A stretch of 64,000 nt of DNA from Caballeronia grimmiae (GCF_000698555.1 NZ_JFHE01000003.1:248001-312000); one strand, 5' to 3'; shown: positions 18,377 to 29,333, counted from the stretch's first letter. Notes: generated by a model not told the origin, from the letters alone. Translations and numbers: made by a program.

Positions 18377-18937
18377 TCATTTGGCGCGTGGTTCGAAGGT
18401 GAGCACCTGGCCGTCTTCGAGCGTCAACTGGAGCGATTGCGGCGGGTTCATCTCGACGCCGCTCTTCACCACGTGCGCAAGGCCGTCGAGATACGGCTGC
18501 TCGAGCGCGCCGCTCGACTGCGACGGACACGCCATGCGCGTGCCGGCAAGCGGCCCGAAGCTGAGCTTGCCGTCTTTCAGATCGTACGCGCCGGTGTAGC
18601 GATTGCATCCGGAGAAGCCGCTGGCGCGCCGGCGACCGCTTTCCGTCGAGAAGTCCAGCGTAATGGGTTGCGCGCCCTGTGCGACGGCCGGCATTGCGCG
18701 GGGCTGTCCGCTCGCCTCGGTCCACGCGGTGAGTTCCCATTGCGTGTCGTCGAGCAATTGCGTCGCGGCGGGGTTGTACGGATCGGTGGGCGGCGCGCTC
18801 GCGTCGGGATGATGCGGCATGGCGCATCCGCTCAGAAGGCTCGCCACGACGAGCGCCGCGCCGGTGCAGCGCGACAGCAGTTTCGTCGACGGCCATGAGG
18901 AGAGCGAAAGCGATGCGCGGGGGAAATGCGGGGACAT
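18377..18937 (-). CDS. META/HslJ-domain lipoprotein
   Basis: A 186-residue protein with a lipoprotein signal; the lipobox LLSGC places the lipidated Cys at residue 38. A second in-frame start is not obvious, so the signal has a long n-region. The mature domain begins QLLDDTQWELTAW and contains GFSGCNRYTGAYDLKDGKLSFGPLAGTRMAC, the classic META (HslJ) pattern of a conserved Asn-Arg-Tyr turn and paired Cys residues. Such proteins are outer-membrane or periplasmic and often heat- or drug-response related; the function is not established. The gene is transcribed towards ftsK (169-base gap) and divergently from purT. Confidence 0.88.
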   Translation of the reverse strand: MSPHFPRASLSLSSWPSTKLLSRCTGAALVVASLLSGCAMPHHPDASAPPTDPYNPAATQLLDDTQWELTAWTEASGQPRAMPAVAQGAQPITLDFSTESGRRRASGFSGCNRYTGAYDLKDGKLSFGPLAGTRMACPSQSSGALEQPYLDGLAHVVKSGVEMNPPQSLQLTLEDGQVLTFEPRAK

Positions 18938-19221
18938 CGATGATCCTGAAGCTGGCGAAAGCGTAAGCGTACCGCACGCGTCCTACGCTGTGTCCAGCGT
19001 CGAGATGCAACAAAATGATCGGCGGCCATATTCCCGATGACGCTTCCCGATGACGCAGCCGGGAATTCGGGCAGCAAGCGCGAGTCAATACTGCTTGTCA
19101 ATATGCCGAATGGCAGAGCGGAAGCGGCGAGCGGTGCGTGTTAACATCGCCGCCAATCGCTTCTCGATGGGCTTGCGTACGCCTTCGAAGCGGACGCACA
19201 ACCGTTTTCATTGGAGCACGC

Positions 19222-20469
19222 ATGCAGACCGATCACGCCGGAAACAACGCAGCAAGAGAACTCGCTTCGTCGATCGGCACGCCGCTTTCTTCCCACGCCA
19301 CGCGCGTCATGTTGCTGGGCGCGGGCGAACTGGGCAAGGAAGTGATCATCGCGTTGCAGCGGCTGGGCGTCGAAGTCATCGCGGTCGATCGATACGCGAA
19401 TGCGCCGGGGCATCAGGTCGCGCATCGCGCGCATGTCATCGACATGACCGATCCCGCCGCCTTGCGCGCGCTCGTCGAGAAGGAGCGGCCGCATCTGATC
19501 GTGCCGGAGATCGAGGCCATCGCAACCGATGCGCTCGCTGAAATCGAAGCGTCCGGCACGGCAACCGTCATTCCGACGGCGCGCGCCACGCAACTCACGA
19601 TGAACCGCGAAGGCATCCGCCGCCTTGCCGCAGAAACGCTCGGCCTGCCGACATCGCCGTATGCGTTCGCGCAATCGCTCGACGAGATGAAGGCCGCGAT
19701 CGCGACTATCGGCTTTCCGTGCGTCGTGAAGCCGGTGATGTCGTCGTCGGGCAAGGGCCAGTCCGTGCTGCGGAGCGAGGCGGATATCGAGCCGGCCTGG
19801 AATCACGCGATGGCGGGCGGGCGTGTGAACCACGGGCGGGTGATCGTCGAGGGTTTCATCGACTTCGAATACGAAATCACGCAACTGACCGTGCGCGCCG
19901 CCGATCCCGTGAGCGGAGAGACGCAAACCTACTTCTGCGAGCCCATCGGGCACGTGCAGGTGGCGGGCGATTACGTCGAATCGTGGCAGCCTCAGGCAAT
20001 GGCTCCTGCCGCACTGGAGAAAGCGCGCGACGTCGCGGCGAAGGTCACGACGGCGCTCGGCGGCCGCGGACTGTTCGGCGTCGAGCTTTTTGTTCGCGGC
20101 GACGATGTCTGGTTCTCCGAAGTCAGCCCGCGCCCGCACGATACCGGCCTCGTCACGCTGGCGACGCAGCGCTTCTCCGAGTTCGAACTGCATGCGCGAG
20201 CGATTCTCGGTTTGCCCGTCGATACCTCGCTGAGCGCGCCGGGCGCGTCGGCGGTCATTTATGGCGGCATCGACGAAGCGGGCATCGCGTTCGAAGGCGT
20301 GCGCGAGGCGCTGGCGGTGCCGGGCGCCGACTTGCGGCTCTTCGGCAAGCCGGAGAGCTTCGTGAAGCGCCGCATGGGCGTCGCGGTCGCGACGGGCGCC
20401 GACACCGGGGAAGCGCGCGAGCGGGCCAAGCTGGCGGCATCGAAGGTGCGGCCGGTTTCGACGAAGTGA
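19222..20469 (+). CDS. purT: Formate-dependent phosphoribosylglycinamide formyltransferase
   Basis: A 415-residue ATP-grasp enzyme that formylates GAR with formate and ATP in purine synthesis. It opens with [24 protein letters not shown], the nucleotide-binding fold of the family. The ATP-grasp core contains [20 protein letters not shown], and the metal-binding [14 protein letters not shown] segment follows at about residues 300-313. The ATG at 19222 has GGAG nine bases upstream; an upstream in-frame start lies within the promoter region. A pair of small envelope genes follows after 34 bases. Confidence 0.97.
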   Translation: MQTDHAGNNAARELASSIGTPLSSHATRVMLLGAGELGKEVIIALQRLGVEVIAVDRYANAPGHQVAHRAHVIDMTDPAALRALVEKERPHLIVPEIEAIATDALAEIEASGTATVIPTARATQLTMNREGIRRLAAETLGLPTSPYAFAQSLDEMKAAIATIGFPCVVKPVMSSSGKGQSVLRSEADIEPAWNHAMAGGRVNHGRVIVEGFIDFEYEITQLTVRAADPVSGETQTYFCEPIGHVQVAGDYVESWQPQAMAPAALEKARDVAAKVTTALGGRGLFGVELFVRGDDVWFSEVSPRPHDTGLVTLATQRFSEFELHARAILGLPVDTSLSAPGASAVIYGGIDEAGIAFEGVREALAVPGADLRLFGKPESFVKRRMGVAVATGADTGEARERAKLAASKVRPVSTK

Positions 20470-20503
20470 CGGCATCGTCCATCGTCATCGACGGGAGAAG
20501 AGG

Positions 20504-20674
20504 GTGAAACGCTTGGGGCTGGCCGCGCTCGTCGCGGCATGCGTGGGACTGTCGGGCTGCGGACTGGCAGCCGCGCCGTGCCGGATCGTATCGGCGGGGC
20601 TGAAAATCGTGCCGGTGGTCGGCCATGTTGCGGCTGCGCCAACCGACGCTTGTGCGGAAGTCATCGATCCATGA
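20504..20674 (+). CDS. Small lipoprotein, 56 residues (DUF6726-like)
   Basis: Frame from GTG (20504) to TGA (20672-20674), encoding MKRLGLAALVAACVGLSGCG then LAAAPCRIVSAGLKIVPVVG and HVAAAPTDACAEVIDP. The lipobox LSGC gives Cys19 as the lipidation site, leaving a 38-residue mature peptide with two further Cys residues. I associate the GLK(I/M)VPVVGHVAA segment with DUF6726, but this is from memory. AGAAGAGG precedes the GTG. The stop overlaps the next gene's start (ATGA at 20671-20674), indicating translational coupling with the MliC-type gene. Confidence 0.75.
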   Translation: MKRLGLAALVAACVGLSGCGLAAAPCRIVSAGLKIVPVVGHVAAAPTDACAEVIDP

Positions 20675-21036
20675 TTCACATGAAGCGCTTTCTCACATTC
20701 ACTATCGCCGGCATGGCCGCACACACCGCGCTCGCCATGCCGCTCACGGTTCCGCAGATTCAGGCCGAATCGACGCAAACCACGCGCTATGACTGCAAGG
20801 ACGGCAAGACCGTGTCGGTGCAGTACACGAACACCCGCAATCGGCAGAGCTTCGCCGCACTGACCGTCGACGGGCGCAAGCTGCTGTTCGTCAGCGTGAT
20901 GGCGAGTTCGGGCGCGAGGTACGTCGCCGATCGCTTCGTCTGGTGGACTAAGGGTCCGCAGGCGAATCTGTACGACGATACCGCCGCGAAAGATTCGCCG
21001 CCGCTGCTCGCGGACTGCCAGGCCCGGGCGAAATGA
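20671..21036 (+). CDS. MliC-type lysozyme inhibitor family protein
   Basis: A 121-residue secreted protein (start ATG 20671; a second ATG at 20680 would give MKRFLTF). A signal peptide ends around ALAMPL. The mature part carries the MliC signature: YDCKDGKTVSVQYTN, an aromatic/Leu strand LTVDGRKLLFVSV, then SGARYVADRFVWWTKGPQANL. MliC proteins inhibit C-type lysozyme at the outer membrane or in the periplasm; the SG(x)xY loop that enters the lysozyme active site is present (ASSGARY). No lipobox is visible, so this is the periplasmic (PliC-like) version. Translation is coupled to the small lipoprotein upstream. Confidence 0.85.
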   Translation: MIHMKRFLTFTIAGMAAHTALAMPLTVPQIQAESTQTTRYDCKDGKTVSVQYTNTRNRQSFAALTVDGRKLLFVSVMASSGARYVADRFVWWTKGPQANLYDDTAAKDSPPLLADCQARAK

Positions 21037-21458
21037 CACGGACGCGCCGCGCGGAAGGGCCGGAGCGCTTTCCGGGCCGGTGCTACAATGCACGGTTTCC
21101 CGGCAATGACCTGGCGGCTGCGATGGCGAGTAAATCGCGTGCAGCGCCCGGCGGGCAAGCAGCGGCAGAACGCCGTTTCGCCTGGTGCGCGGCAACGCGT
21201 GTCCGGTGTCGCGAGAGCGTCATCGAAGCGGTGTTCCATCGAAGGCGTTCGTCGTGCCGCAGCGAAGCGCAAGCTGCGACGCACCGGCCGGCCCGCGGAT
21301 TGCAACGCGCGCACACCGGGCGCTGAACCTCTTGCACATTACGTCGCGGACCTTTTCGCGTCATCGAAACATTCACGCGTGACCGACCGGACCATCCCAA
21401 CCGTCCGTTACGCGCGCCGCATCGAGCGGACCCTTTAGCGAAAGCCAATAAAGTCACC
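21037..21458 (+). promoter_or_regulatory. rhlE upstream region: extended -10 and long leader
   Basis: This 422-base gap has no supported gene. TGCTACAAT at 21081-21089 is a good extended -10; no strong -35 precedes it, which extended -10 promoters tolerate. Transcription from there would give a leader of about 360 bases before rhlE. A 116-codon Arg-rich frame at 21088-21438 lacks a ribosome site and family resemblance. Long leaders on DEAD-box helicase genes often carry cold or RNA-based control, but no specific structure is recognised. Confidence 0.4.
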
Positions 21459-22949
<1,491 letters not shown>

Positions 22950-22955
22950 TCGACG

Positions 22956-22990
22956 AAAAACGGCAGCTTCTTACAGCTGCCGTTTTTTTT
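22956..22990. terminator. Rho-independent terminator (rhlE, also gluQ)
   Basis: Perfect inverted repeat AAAAACGGCAGCT / AGCTGCCGTTTTT with a six-base loop and eight T residues on the plus strand. The A run on the left lets it stop gluQ transcripts (minus strand, ending at 22993) too. Confidence 0.92.
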
Positions 22991-22992
22991 GC

Positions 22993-23865
22993 CTACCGCG
23001 CGAAGCGCCGCGCCCAATCGTCCGTCGCGGCGGCGTAAAAGCCATCGAGCGTGCGGGCCGACGATGCATTGATGCCGAGATGCCGCGCCGCCTGCACGAG
23101 CGCGTCGAGCGGAGCGTCGCGGTTCAGCGGCGCCGCGCCGGTCTGCTTGCTGAGCTTTTCGCCAGCCTCGTTGTTGAGCACCGGCACGTGCAGATACGAC
23201 GGCGTCGGCACGCCGAGGCATCGCTGTAAATAGATCTGACGCCCGGTCGAATCCAGCAGGTCCGCGCCGCGTACGATGTGCGTGATGCCCGCGTCGGCGT
23301 CATCGACGACGACGGCCAGTTGATACGCCCACAAGCCATCCGCGCGCTTCAGCGCGAAATCGCCGACTTCGGTCGCCAGATTCTGCGACTGCGGCCCTTG
23401 CCAGCGATCCACGAACGCAATGCACGCCGCATCGCCGTCCGGCACGCGCAAACGCCAGGCGCGGGCGGGGCGGCCATTCAGGCCCGTACGGCAGGTTCCC
23501 GGATACGCCAGCGTCGCGTGACGCGCGTGGGCATGCACGAGCGAATCCGCGATCTCGCGACGCGTGCAGCCGCACGGATAGATCAGGTGTTGCGCCTGCA
23601 ACGCTTCGAACGCCTTCGCGTAGGCGGCATTGCGCCGGCTTTGCCAGACGGGCGGCTCGTCGGAATGCATGCCGAAAGCGCCGAGCGTCGCGAGAATATC
23701 GTCGGCGGCGCCGGGCACGGTGCGGGGCGCATCGACGTCCTCGATTCGCACGATCCAGCTTCCGCCGTGCGCGCGTGCATCGAGATAACTCGCGAGCGCG
23801 CTCACGAGCGATCCCGCATGCAGCGGGCCGGTCGGCGAGGGCGCGAAGCGGCCGCGATAGGTCAT
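22993..23865 (-). CDS. gluQ: Glutamyl-Q tRNA(Asp) synthetase
   Basis: A 290-residue truncated glutamyl-tRNA synthetase homologue that attaches glutamate to queuosine of tRNA(Asp). The class I HIGH-like motif is in [20 protein letters not shown] (residues 6-25), the zinc-site Cys residues are in YPCGCTRRE and a later Cys in YPGTCRTG, and the KMSKS-like motif is KLSKQTG. The anticodon-binding domain is missing, as the family requires. It lies ten bases downstream of trhO, consistent with a two-gene tRNA-modification unit. Confidence 0.95.
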   Translation of the reverse strand: MTYRGRFAPSPTGPLHAGSLVSALASYLDARAHGGSWIVRIEDVDAPRTVPGAADDILATLGAFGMHSDEPPVWQSRRNAAYAKAFEALQAQHLIYPCGCTRREIADSLVHAHARHATLAYPGTCRTGLNGRPARAWRLRVPDGDAACIAFVDRWQGPQSQNLATEVGDFALKRADGLWAYQLAVVVDDADAGITHIVRGADLLDSTGRQIYLQRCLGVPTPSYLHVPVLNNEAGEKLSKQTGAAPLNRDAPLDALVQAARHLGINASSARTLDGFYAAATDDWARRFAR

Positions 23866-23875
23866 GTACAGGCGG

Positions 23876-24730
23876 TTATGCCGCCTTCGCTTCGGGGTGG
23901 CAGGCCGGGCAAGCCTCGCCCGCCTTGTAATAGGGCGATTGCTGGTCCTCGACGCTCACGACCGCGCGGCACGCGAAACATTGCGCCGTCTCGGTCGGCT
24001 CGAGGTTCGGGTTCAGCGCCGTGCGGTAATCGAACACGAAGCAGTCGCCGTTGTAATGTGCGCCGCCCACTTCCTCGAAGTACTTCAGGATGCCGCCTTC
24101 GAGCTGATAGACATGCTCGATACCCACTTCCTTCATGTGAATCGCAGCCTTTTCGCAGCGAATTCCGCCGGTGCAAAACGAGACCACTGTCTTGCCTTCC
24201 ACATCGGCGCGGTTCTGCTCGATCACTTCCGGAAACTCGCTGAACTTCGCGATGCGATAGTCGAGCGCGTTGTCGAACGTGCCGACATCGACTTCGAACG
24301 CATTGCGCGTGTCGAGCATCACGACCGGGCGGCCCGCGTCGTCGTGGCCGCGGTCGAGCCAGGCCTTGAGCGTGGGGGCATCGACAGAAGGCGCGCGGCC
24401 CAGTTCGGGCCTGATCGCGGGCTTCTTCATCGTGATGATTTCGCGCTTGAGCCTGACCAGCATGCGGCGGAACGGCTGCGTGTCCGACAGGCTCTCCTTG
24501 AACTGCAAATCGGCGAAACGGCCGCCGAAAAGCGCGTCGGTCCGGATGTAGTCGATGAACTCGCGCACCTGCGCGACCGGCCCCGAAATGAACAGGTTGA
24601 TGCCCTCCGGCGCCAGCAGGATCGTGCCCTTCAGGCCGAGCGCGTTGCAGCGTTCGGTGACGAGCGGCCGCCAGGCGGCGCCGTCCTCGATGGTGACGAA
24701 TTTATAGGCGGAGAGATTCAGAATGTTCAT
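23876..24730 (-). CDS. trhO: tRNA uridine(34) hydroxylase TrhO (rhodanese family)
   Basis: A 284-residue protein from ATG 24730 ([16 protein letters not shown]), the standard TrhO opening; an upstream in-frame ATG at 24808 is unlikely. The N-terminal acylphosphatase-like domain is followed by the rhodanese domain, with the catalytic Cys in [14 protein letters not shown]-terminal Cys-rich segment (CFACRAVVS...CPACHPE) probably binds zinc. The enzyme performs O2-dependent hydroxylation of wobble uridine, the first step to cmo5U/mo5U. It is upstream of gluQ and divergent from dnaE. Confidence 0.93.
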   Translation of the reverse strand: MNILNLSAYKFVTIEDGAAWRPLVTERCNALGLKGTILLAPEGINLFISGPVAQVREFIDYIRTDALFGGRFADLQFKESLSDTQPFRRMLVRLKREIITMKKPAIRPELGRAPSVDAPTLKAWLDRGHDDAGRPVVMLDTRNAFEVDVGTFDNALDYRIAKFSEFPEVIEQNRADVEGKTVVSFCTGGIRCEKAAIHMKEVGIEHVYQLEGGILKYFEEVGGAHYNGDCFVFDYRTALNPNLEPTETAQCFACRAVVSVEDQQSPYYKAGEACPACHPEAKAA

Positions 24731-24942
24731 GATGAAAGACGGCGAAACGCGTAGAAACGAGACAGACGCGGCAGCGGGCGGCCGCGCGAAACCTCTATTA
24801 TCCCGCAAACGGCGCGGTCGATTCGAGCGGGGCGTGCGCCGCCTGGCGCGAAGCCTTGCGCGTGCGCAAATTCGACCGCGCCGAGCACCTCGTCCGTTCG
24901 GCTAACGCGGCCTGGCCGAGGGTTTTTGCGATGACCCGGATG

Positions 24943-24948
24943 TACAAT
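24943..24948 (+). promoter_or_regulatory. Candidate -10 element directly before dnaE
   Basis: TACAAT at 24943-24948 precedes the chosen dnaE ATG (24956) by seven bases. If used, transcription would begin at or beside the start codon. The -35 region is poor, although TG occurs just before the hexamer (ATGTACAAT). Confidence 0.4.
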
Positions 24949-24955
24949 GTCGGCC

Positions 24956-27900
24956 ATGTCAGATCCCCGCTTCGTTCATCTCCGCGTCCACTCCGAATTC
25001 TCGATTGCCGACGGCATCGTGCGGCTGGACGACGTCGTCAAGGCCGCGTCGAAGGACGGTCAGGGCGCGCTCGCGCTCACCGATCTCGCCAACGCCTTCG
25101 GTCTCGTGCGCTTCTACAAGGAAGCGCGCGGCAAGGGCATCAAGCCGATCGCCGGCTGCGATGTCTGGATCACGAATCCCGACGATCGCGACAAGCCTTC
25201 GCGCCTGCTTTTGCTCGTGCGCGACAAGACCGGCTATCTGAATCTGTGCGAATTGCTGAGCCGCGCGTGGCTCACGAATCAGTATCGCGGGCGCGCGGAA
25301 GTGATGGTCGAATGGCTCGAAGAAGGGCTGGCCGAGGGACTGCTCGCGCTGTCGGGTGCGCAGGGCGGCGACATCGGTCTCGCGCTCGCGGCGGGCAACG
25401 AAGCGAGCGCCGAGCGCCACGCCGGGCGATGGGCGAAACTCTTTCCGAACGCGTTCTATATCGAACTGCAGCGCGCCGGCCAGCCGGGCGAACAGGCGTA
25501 TATCCAGGAAGCCGTCGCGCTCGCGGCGAAGCTCGGCTTGCCCGTGGTGGCGACGCATCCTCTGCAGTTCATGACCCCCGACGACTACACCGCGCACGAA
25601 GCGCGCGTCTGTATCTCGGAAGGCGACATTCTCGCGAATCCGCGCCGTCAGAAACGCTTCACGACGGACCAGTATTTCCGCACGCAGGACGAGATGTGCG
25701 CGCTGTTCGCGGATATCCCGTCGGCGCTCGCAAACACCGTCGAAATTGCGAAGCGCTGCAATCTCACGCTCGAACTCGGCAAGCCGAAGCTGCCGCTTTT
25801 CCCGACGCCCGATGGCATGTCGCTCGACGACTACCTCGTGCAGTTGTCGAAGGAAGGGCTGGAAGTGCGGCTCGCACAGCTTTATCCCGACGAAGGCGCG
25901 CGCGAAGCGCAGCGTGAGACGTACTACAAGCGGCTCGACTTCGAGTGCGGCACGATCATCAAGATGGGCTTCCCGGGCTACTTCCTGATCGTCGCCGACT
26001 TCATCATGTGGGCGAAGAACAACGGCGTGCCCGTGGGGCCCGGCCGAGGCTCGGGCGCGGGTTCGCTCGTCGCGTATGCGCTCGGCATTACGGACCTCGA
26101 CCCGCTGCGCTACAACCTCCTGTTCGAGCGGTTCCTGAACCCGGAACGCGTGTCGATGCCCGACTTCGACATCGACTTCTGTCAGGAAGGGCGCGACCGC
26201 GTCATTCAATACGTGAAGGGCAAGTACGGCGCGGACGCCGTCTCGCAGATCGCGACTTTCGGCACGATGGCCGCGAAGGCGGCAGTGCGCGACATCGGCC
26301 GCGTGCTCGATCTCGGCTACATGTTCACGGACGGCATCGCCAAGCTGATTCCGTTCAAGCCGGGCAAGCACGTGACCATCGCGGATGCGATGAAAGAAGA
26401 GCCGACGCTGCAGGAGCGCTTCGATTCCGAAGACGAAGTGCATCAGCTGCTCGAACTCGCGCAGCGCGTGGAAGGGCTGACGCGCAACGTCGGCATGCAC
26501 GCGGGCGGCGTGCTGATCGCGCCCGGCAAGCTCACGGATTTCTGCCCGCTCTATACGCAGGGCGAGGACGGCGGCGTCGTCAGCCAGTACGACAAGGACG
26601 ACGTGGAAGCCGTCGGCCTCGTCAAGTTCGACTTTCTGGGCCTGACCACGCTCACGATTCTGGACTGGGCTGAACGTTACATTCGCCGGCTCGATCCGTC
26701 GAAGAAGGACTGGAGTCTCGCGCAGGTGCCGCTGGACGATCCCGCTTCGTTCACGATCCTCAAGAAGGCGAACACCGTCGCCGTGTTCCAGCTGGAAAGC
26801 CGCGGCATGCAGGGCATGCTGAAGGACGCGCAGCCGGACCGCTTCGAGGACATCATCGCGCTGGTGGCGCTGTATCGTCCGGGGCCGATGGATCTGATAC
26901 CGAGCTTCTGCGCGCGCAAGCACGGGCGGGAGATCGTCGAGTATCCGGACCCGCGCGTCGAACCTGTTCTGCAAGAGACCTACGGCATCATGGTCTATCA
27001 GGAGCAGGTGATGCAGATGGCGCAGATCATCGGCGGATACTCGCTCGGCGGCGCGGATTTGCTGCGTCGCGCGATGGGAAAGAAGAAGCCCGAGGAGATG
27101 GCGCAGCATCGCGAACTGTTTGCCGAGGGCGCGGCGAAGAACGGTTTGTCGCGCGCGAAGTCCGACGAAATCTTCGATTTGATGGAGAAGTTCGCGGGCT
27201 ACGGCTTCAACAAGTCGCACGCGGCGGCGTATGCGCTGCTCGCGTACTACACGGCGTGGCTCAAGGCGCATCATCCGGCGGAATTCATGGCGGCGAACAT
27301 GTCGCTCGCCATGGACGACACCGACAAGGTGAAGATCCTCTTCGAGGATTGCATCGGCAACGGCATGGCCGTGCTGCCGCCGGACATCAACCGTTCGGCG
27401 TATCGCTTCGAGCCGGTCGCGGAAGCCGACGGCAAGCGTTCGAGGACCATCCGCTACGGTCTCGGCGCGGTGAAGGGCAGCGGCCAGAACGCCATCGAAG
27501 AAATCCTGCGCGCACGCGAAGACGGTCCGTTCGTCGATCTCTTCGATTTCTGCGAGCGCATCGACCGCCGCGTCGTAAATCGCCGGACGGTGGAGGCGCT
27601 GATTCGCGCCGGCGCGTTCGACACCGTCCACGCGAATCGCGCGCAATTGCTCGCGTCCGTGCCGATGGCGATGGAAGCCGCCGATCAGGCCGCCGCCAAC
27701 GCGATGCAGGCCGGCCTGTTCGACATGGGCGACGCGCCGCTCGCGAAGCACGAATACGTCGATGAACCCGCGTGGTCGGACAAGAAGCGTCTGCAGGAAG
27801 AGAAGACGGCGCTCGGTTTCTACCTTTCGGGCCATCTTTTCGATGCGTACAAGGGCGAAGTGCGGCGCTTCGTGCGTCAGAAGATCGGCGAACTGAAGGA

Positions 27901-28474
27901 AGGGCGCGACAAGCTGGTGGCGGGCGTGATTTCTTCGTTGCGCACCCAGATGACCCAGCGCGGCAAGATGCTGATCGTCAATCTCGACGATGGCACCGGC
28001 CAGTGCGAAGTGACCGTGTTCAACGAGCAGTTCGAAGCGAACAAGGCGCTGTTCAAGGAAGATGAACTGCTCGTCGTCCAGGGCCAGGCGCGCAACGATG
28101 CGTTCACGGGCGGCATTCGCTTTACCGTCGATACCGCGATGGACCTCGAACGCGCCCGCAGCCGCTATGCGCAGTCGGTGAAGGTCGAGATGAACGGCAA
28201 CGCCGATGCGCTGCGTCTCAAGCGCGTGCTGGAAGCGCATACGGCGGGGGCGGAGGCGCCTGCGGCTCCGGTCGCGGCGCCGTCGCGCGAGAACGGGCGC
28301 TCGCGTCAACAGGCGCCGATTCCGAACGGGCTGAACGTGAGCATCGTGTATCGCAGCGAGCACGCCGAAGGCGAAGTGCGGCTCGGCGATGCCTGGCGCG
28401 TGAAACCGACCGACGAACTCATCACCGCGTTACGCGGGGAGTTCGCGGGGAGCGAGATCGAAATTGTTTATTGA
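24956..28474 (+). CDS. dnaE: DNA polymerase III subunit alpha
   Basis: A 1172-residue replicative polymerase catalytic subunit. The N-terminal PHP domain starts PRFVHLRVHSEFSIADG. The palm catalytic motif PDFDIDF sits at residues 402-408. GPGRGSGAGSLVAYALGITD marks the upstream active-site loop. The helix-hairpin-helix and OB-fold regions follow, the latter including LIVNLDDGTGQCEVTVF near residue 1005. Length and order match DnaE1. ATG 24956 is preferred over the in-frame ATG at 24947, which overlaps the -10-like hexamer; neither has a ribosome site. Its stop overlaps the stop of the convergent glycosyltransferase gene. Confidence 0.97.
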   Translation: MSDPRFVHLRVHSEFSIADGIVRLDDVVKAASKDGQGALALTDLANAFGLVRFYKEARGKGIKPIAGCDVWITNPDDRDKPSRLLLLVRDKTGYLNLCELLSRAWLTNQYRGRAEVMVEWLEEGLAEGLLALSGAQGGDIGLALAAGNEASAERHAGRWAKLFPNAFYIELQRAGQPGEQAYIQEAVALAAKLGLPVVATHPLQFMTPDDYTAHEARVCISEGDILANPRRQKRFTTDQYFRTQDEMCALFADIPSALANTVEIAKRCNLTLELGKPKLPLFPTPDGMSLDDYLVQLSKEGLEVRLAQLYPDEGAREAQRETYYKRLDFECGTIIKMGFPGYFLIVADFIMWAKNNGVPVGPGRGSGAGSLVAYALGITDLDPLRYNLLFERFLNPERVSMPDFDIDFCQEGRDRVIQYVKGKYGADAVSQIATFGTMAAKAAVRDIGRVLDLGYMFTDGIAKLIPFKPGKHVTIADAMKEEPTLQERFDSEDEVHQLLELAQRVEGLTRNVGMHAGGVLIAPGKLTDFCPLYTQGEDGGVVSQYDKDDVEAVGLVKFDFLGLTTLTILDWAERYIRRLDPSKKDWSLAQVPLDDPASFTILKKANTVAVFQLESRGMQGMLKDAQPDRFEDIIALVALYRPGPMDLIPSFCARKHGREIVEYPDPRVEPVLQETYGIMVYQEQVMQMAQIIGGYSLGGADLLRRAMGKKKPEEMAQHRELFAEGAAKNGLSRAKSDEIFDLMEKFAGYGFNKSHAAAYALLAYYTAWLKAHHPAEFMAANMSLAMDDTDKVKILFEDCIGNGMAVLPPDINRSAYRFEPVAEADGKRSRTIRYGLGAVKGSGQNAIEEILRAREDGPFVDLFDFCERIDRRVVNRRTVEALIRAGAFDTVHANRAQLLASVPMAMEAADQAAANAMQAGLFDMGDAPLAKHEYVDEPAWSDKKRLQEEKTALGFYLSGHLFDAYKGEVRRFVRQKIGELKEGRDKLVAGVISSLRTQMTQRGKMLIVNLDDGTGQCEVTVFNEQFEANKALFKEDELLVVQGQARNDAFTGGIRFTVDTAMDLERARSRYAQSVKVEMNGNADALRLKRVLEAHTAGAEAPAAPVAAPSRENGRSRQQAPIPNGLNVSIVYRSEHAEGEVRLGDAWRVKPTDELITALRGEFAGSEIEIVY

Positions 28475-29235
28475 TCGGCCGCTTCGTTCAGGCGCGCGAG
28501 CTTGACGAAGCGGTAATACACGGTCTGCGCGTTGAAGACGGCGATCATGAAGCCCGCTCGCCCGTCCAGGAAACCGCGCCGCAGCACGTAAGTCCTGACG
28601 AACGCCCAGAGTCCGCGCGTGATCGCAATGCCGAGACTTCCCCGCTTGCCCGCGGCATGGCGCTGCAATGCGCCGGCCGTCGAGTAAGCGTCGAGCTTGC
28701 GCAACACCGTTTCGAAGTCTTCGTAAGAGTAGTGCAACAGTTTGCCTTCGAGCCGCGCGACGGGCGTTCCGCTCTGCACGACGAGGCGCTCATGCACGAG
28801 ATCATCCGAAAAGCGCGCGCAGCCCCGTTTGAAGAGGCGCGGAATCCAGTCGGGATACCAGCCGCTGTGCCTGATCCACTGGCCGCAGAAACTCGATAAC
28901 CGGTCCACTGCATACACATCGGCGCGCGGATTGTCCATCGCGGCCCGGATGGACGCAGCCAGTTCCGGCGTCACGACTTCGTCGGCGTCGATCGACAGCA
29001 CCCAGTCCGTCGACAGCGCATCGAGCGCGCGATTCTTCTGCGGCCCGAAGCCCGGCCACTCGCGCCGGATCAGCACGCGCGCGCCGTGCGCCTTGGCGAT
29101 ATCCACGGTCGCATCGGTGCTGCCGCCGTCGATCACGACGATATCGTCGGCGAAGGAAACGGAGTCGAGGCATTGCGCGAGCCGTGCAGCCGCGTTGTAC
29201 GTGATGATGGCGATGCCGAGGCTGGCGTGCGTCAT
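28468..29235 (-). CDS. Glycosyltransferase family 2, WaaE/KdtX-like (LPS core)
   Basis: A 255-residue GT-A fold enzyme from ATG 29235 (MTHASLGIAIITYNAAARLA). The nucleotide-sugar motif VVIDGGSTDAT, the acceptor-type segment GFGPQKNRALDALSTDWVLSIDADE with its DxD-like acidic cluster, and HERLVV downstream match the WaaE family of beta-1,4-glucosyltransferases that extend the inner core heptose. An upstream in-frame ATG would overlap the msbA promoter. The location, divergent from msbA-waaC-waaL, supports a core-oligosaccharide role. The C-terminal region carries a hydrophobic/aromatic stretch (GRAGFMIAVFNAQTVYYRF) that may associate with the membrane. The last seven bases overlap dnaE tail-to-tail. 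Confidence 0.88.
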   Translation of the reverse strand: MTHASLGIAIITYNAAARLAQCLDSVSFADDIVVIDGGSTDATVDIAKAHGARVLIRREWPGFGPQKNRALDALSTDWVLSIDADEVVTPELAASIRAAMDNPRADVYAVDRLSSFCGQWIRHSGWYPDWIPRLFKRGCARFSDDLVHERLVVQSGTPVARLEGKLLHYSYEDFETVLRKLDAYSTAGALQRHAAGKRGSLGIAITRGLWAFVRTYVLRRGFLDGRAGFMIAVFNAQTVYYRFVKLARLNEAADQ

Positions 29236-29327
29236 GAATTGAAGCCGAGTGGACCGTGGCGCGTATTTTAAGACCATCGGTCGAGATTTACGTTTGCGCC
29301 GGGATGAGTCGCGGGTAGCCAACGGTT

Positions 29328-29333
29328 TACAAT
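29328..29333 (+). promoter_or_regulatory. Candidate -10 element of the msbA-waa operon
   Basis: TACAAT at 29328-29333, in a context (GGTTTACAATGGCGG) like the hexamers before dnaE and the cytochrome genes. No good -35 at 17 bases. The leader to the proposed msbA start would be about 90 bases. Confidence 0.35.

Noticed and set aside
21088..21438. A 116-codon Arg-rich frame in the rhlE leader
   Set aside because: It starts inside the -10 region's downstream edge, lacks a ribosome site and resembles no protein.
24959..28363. An open frame of 1134 codons opposite dnaE
   Set aside because: Same cause: GC-rich antisense shadow of a strongly conserved gene; composition is Arg/His/Glu-rich without domains.
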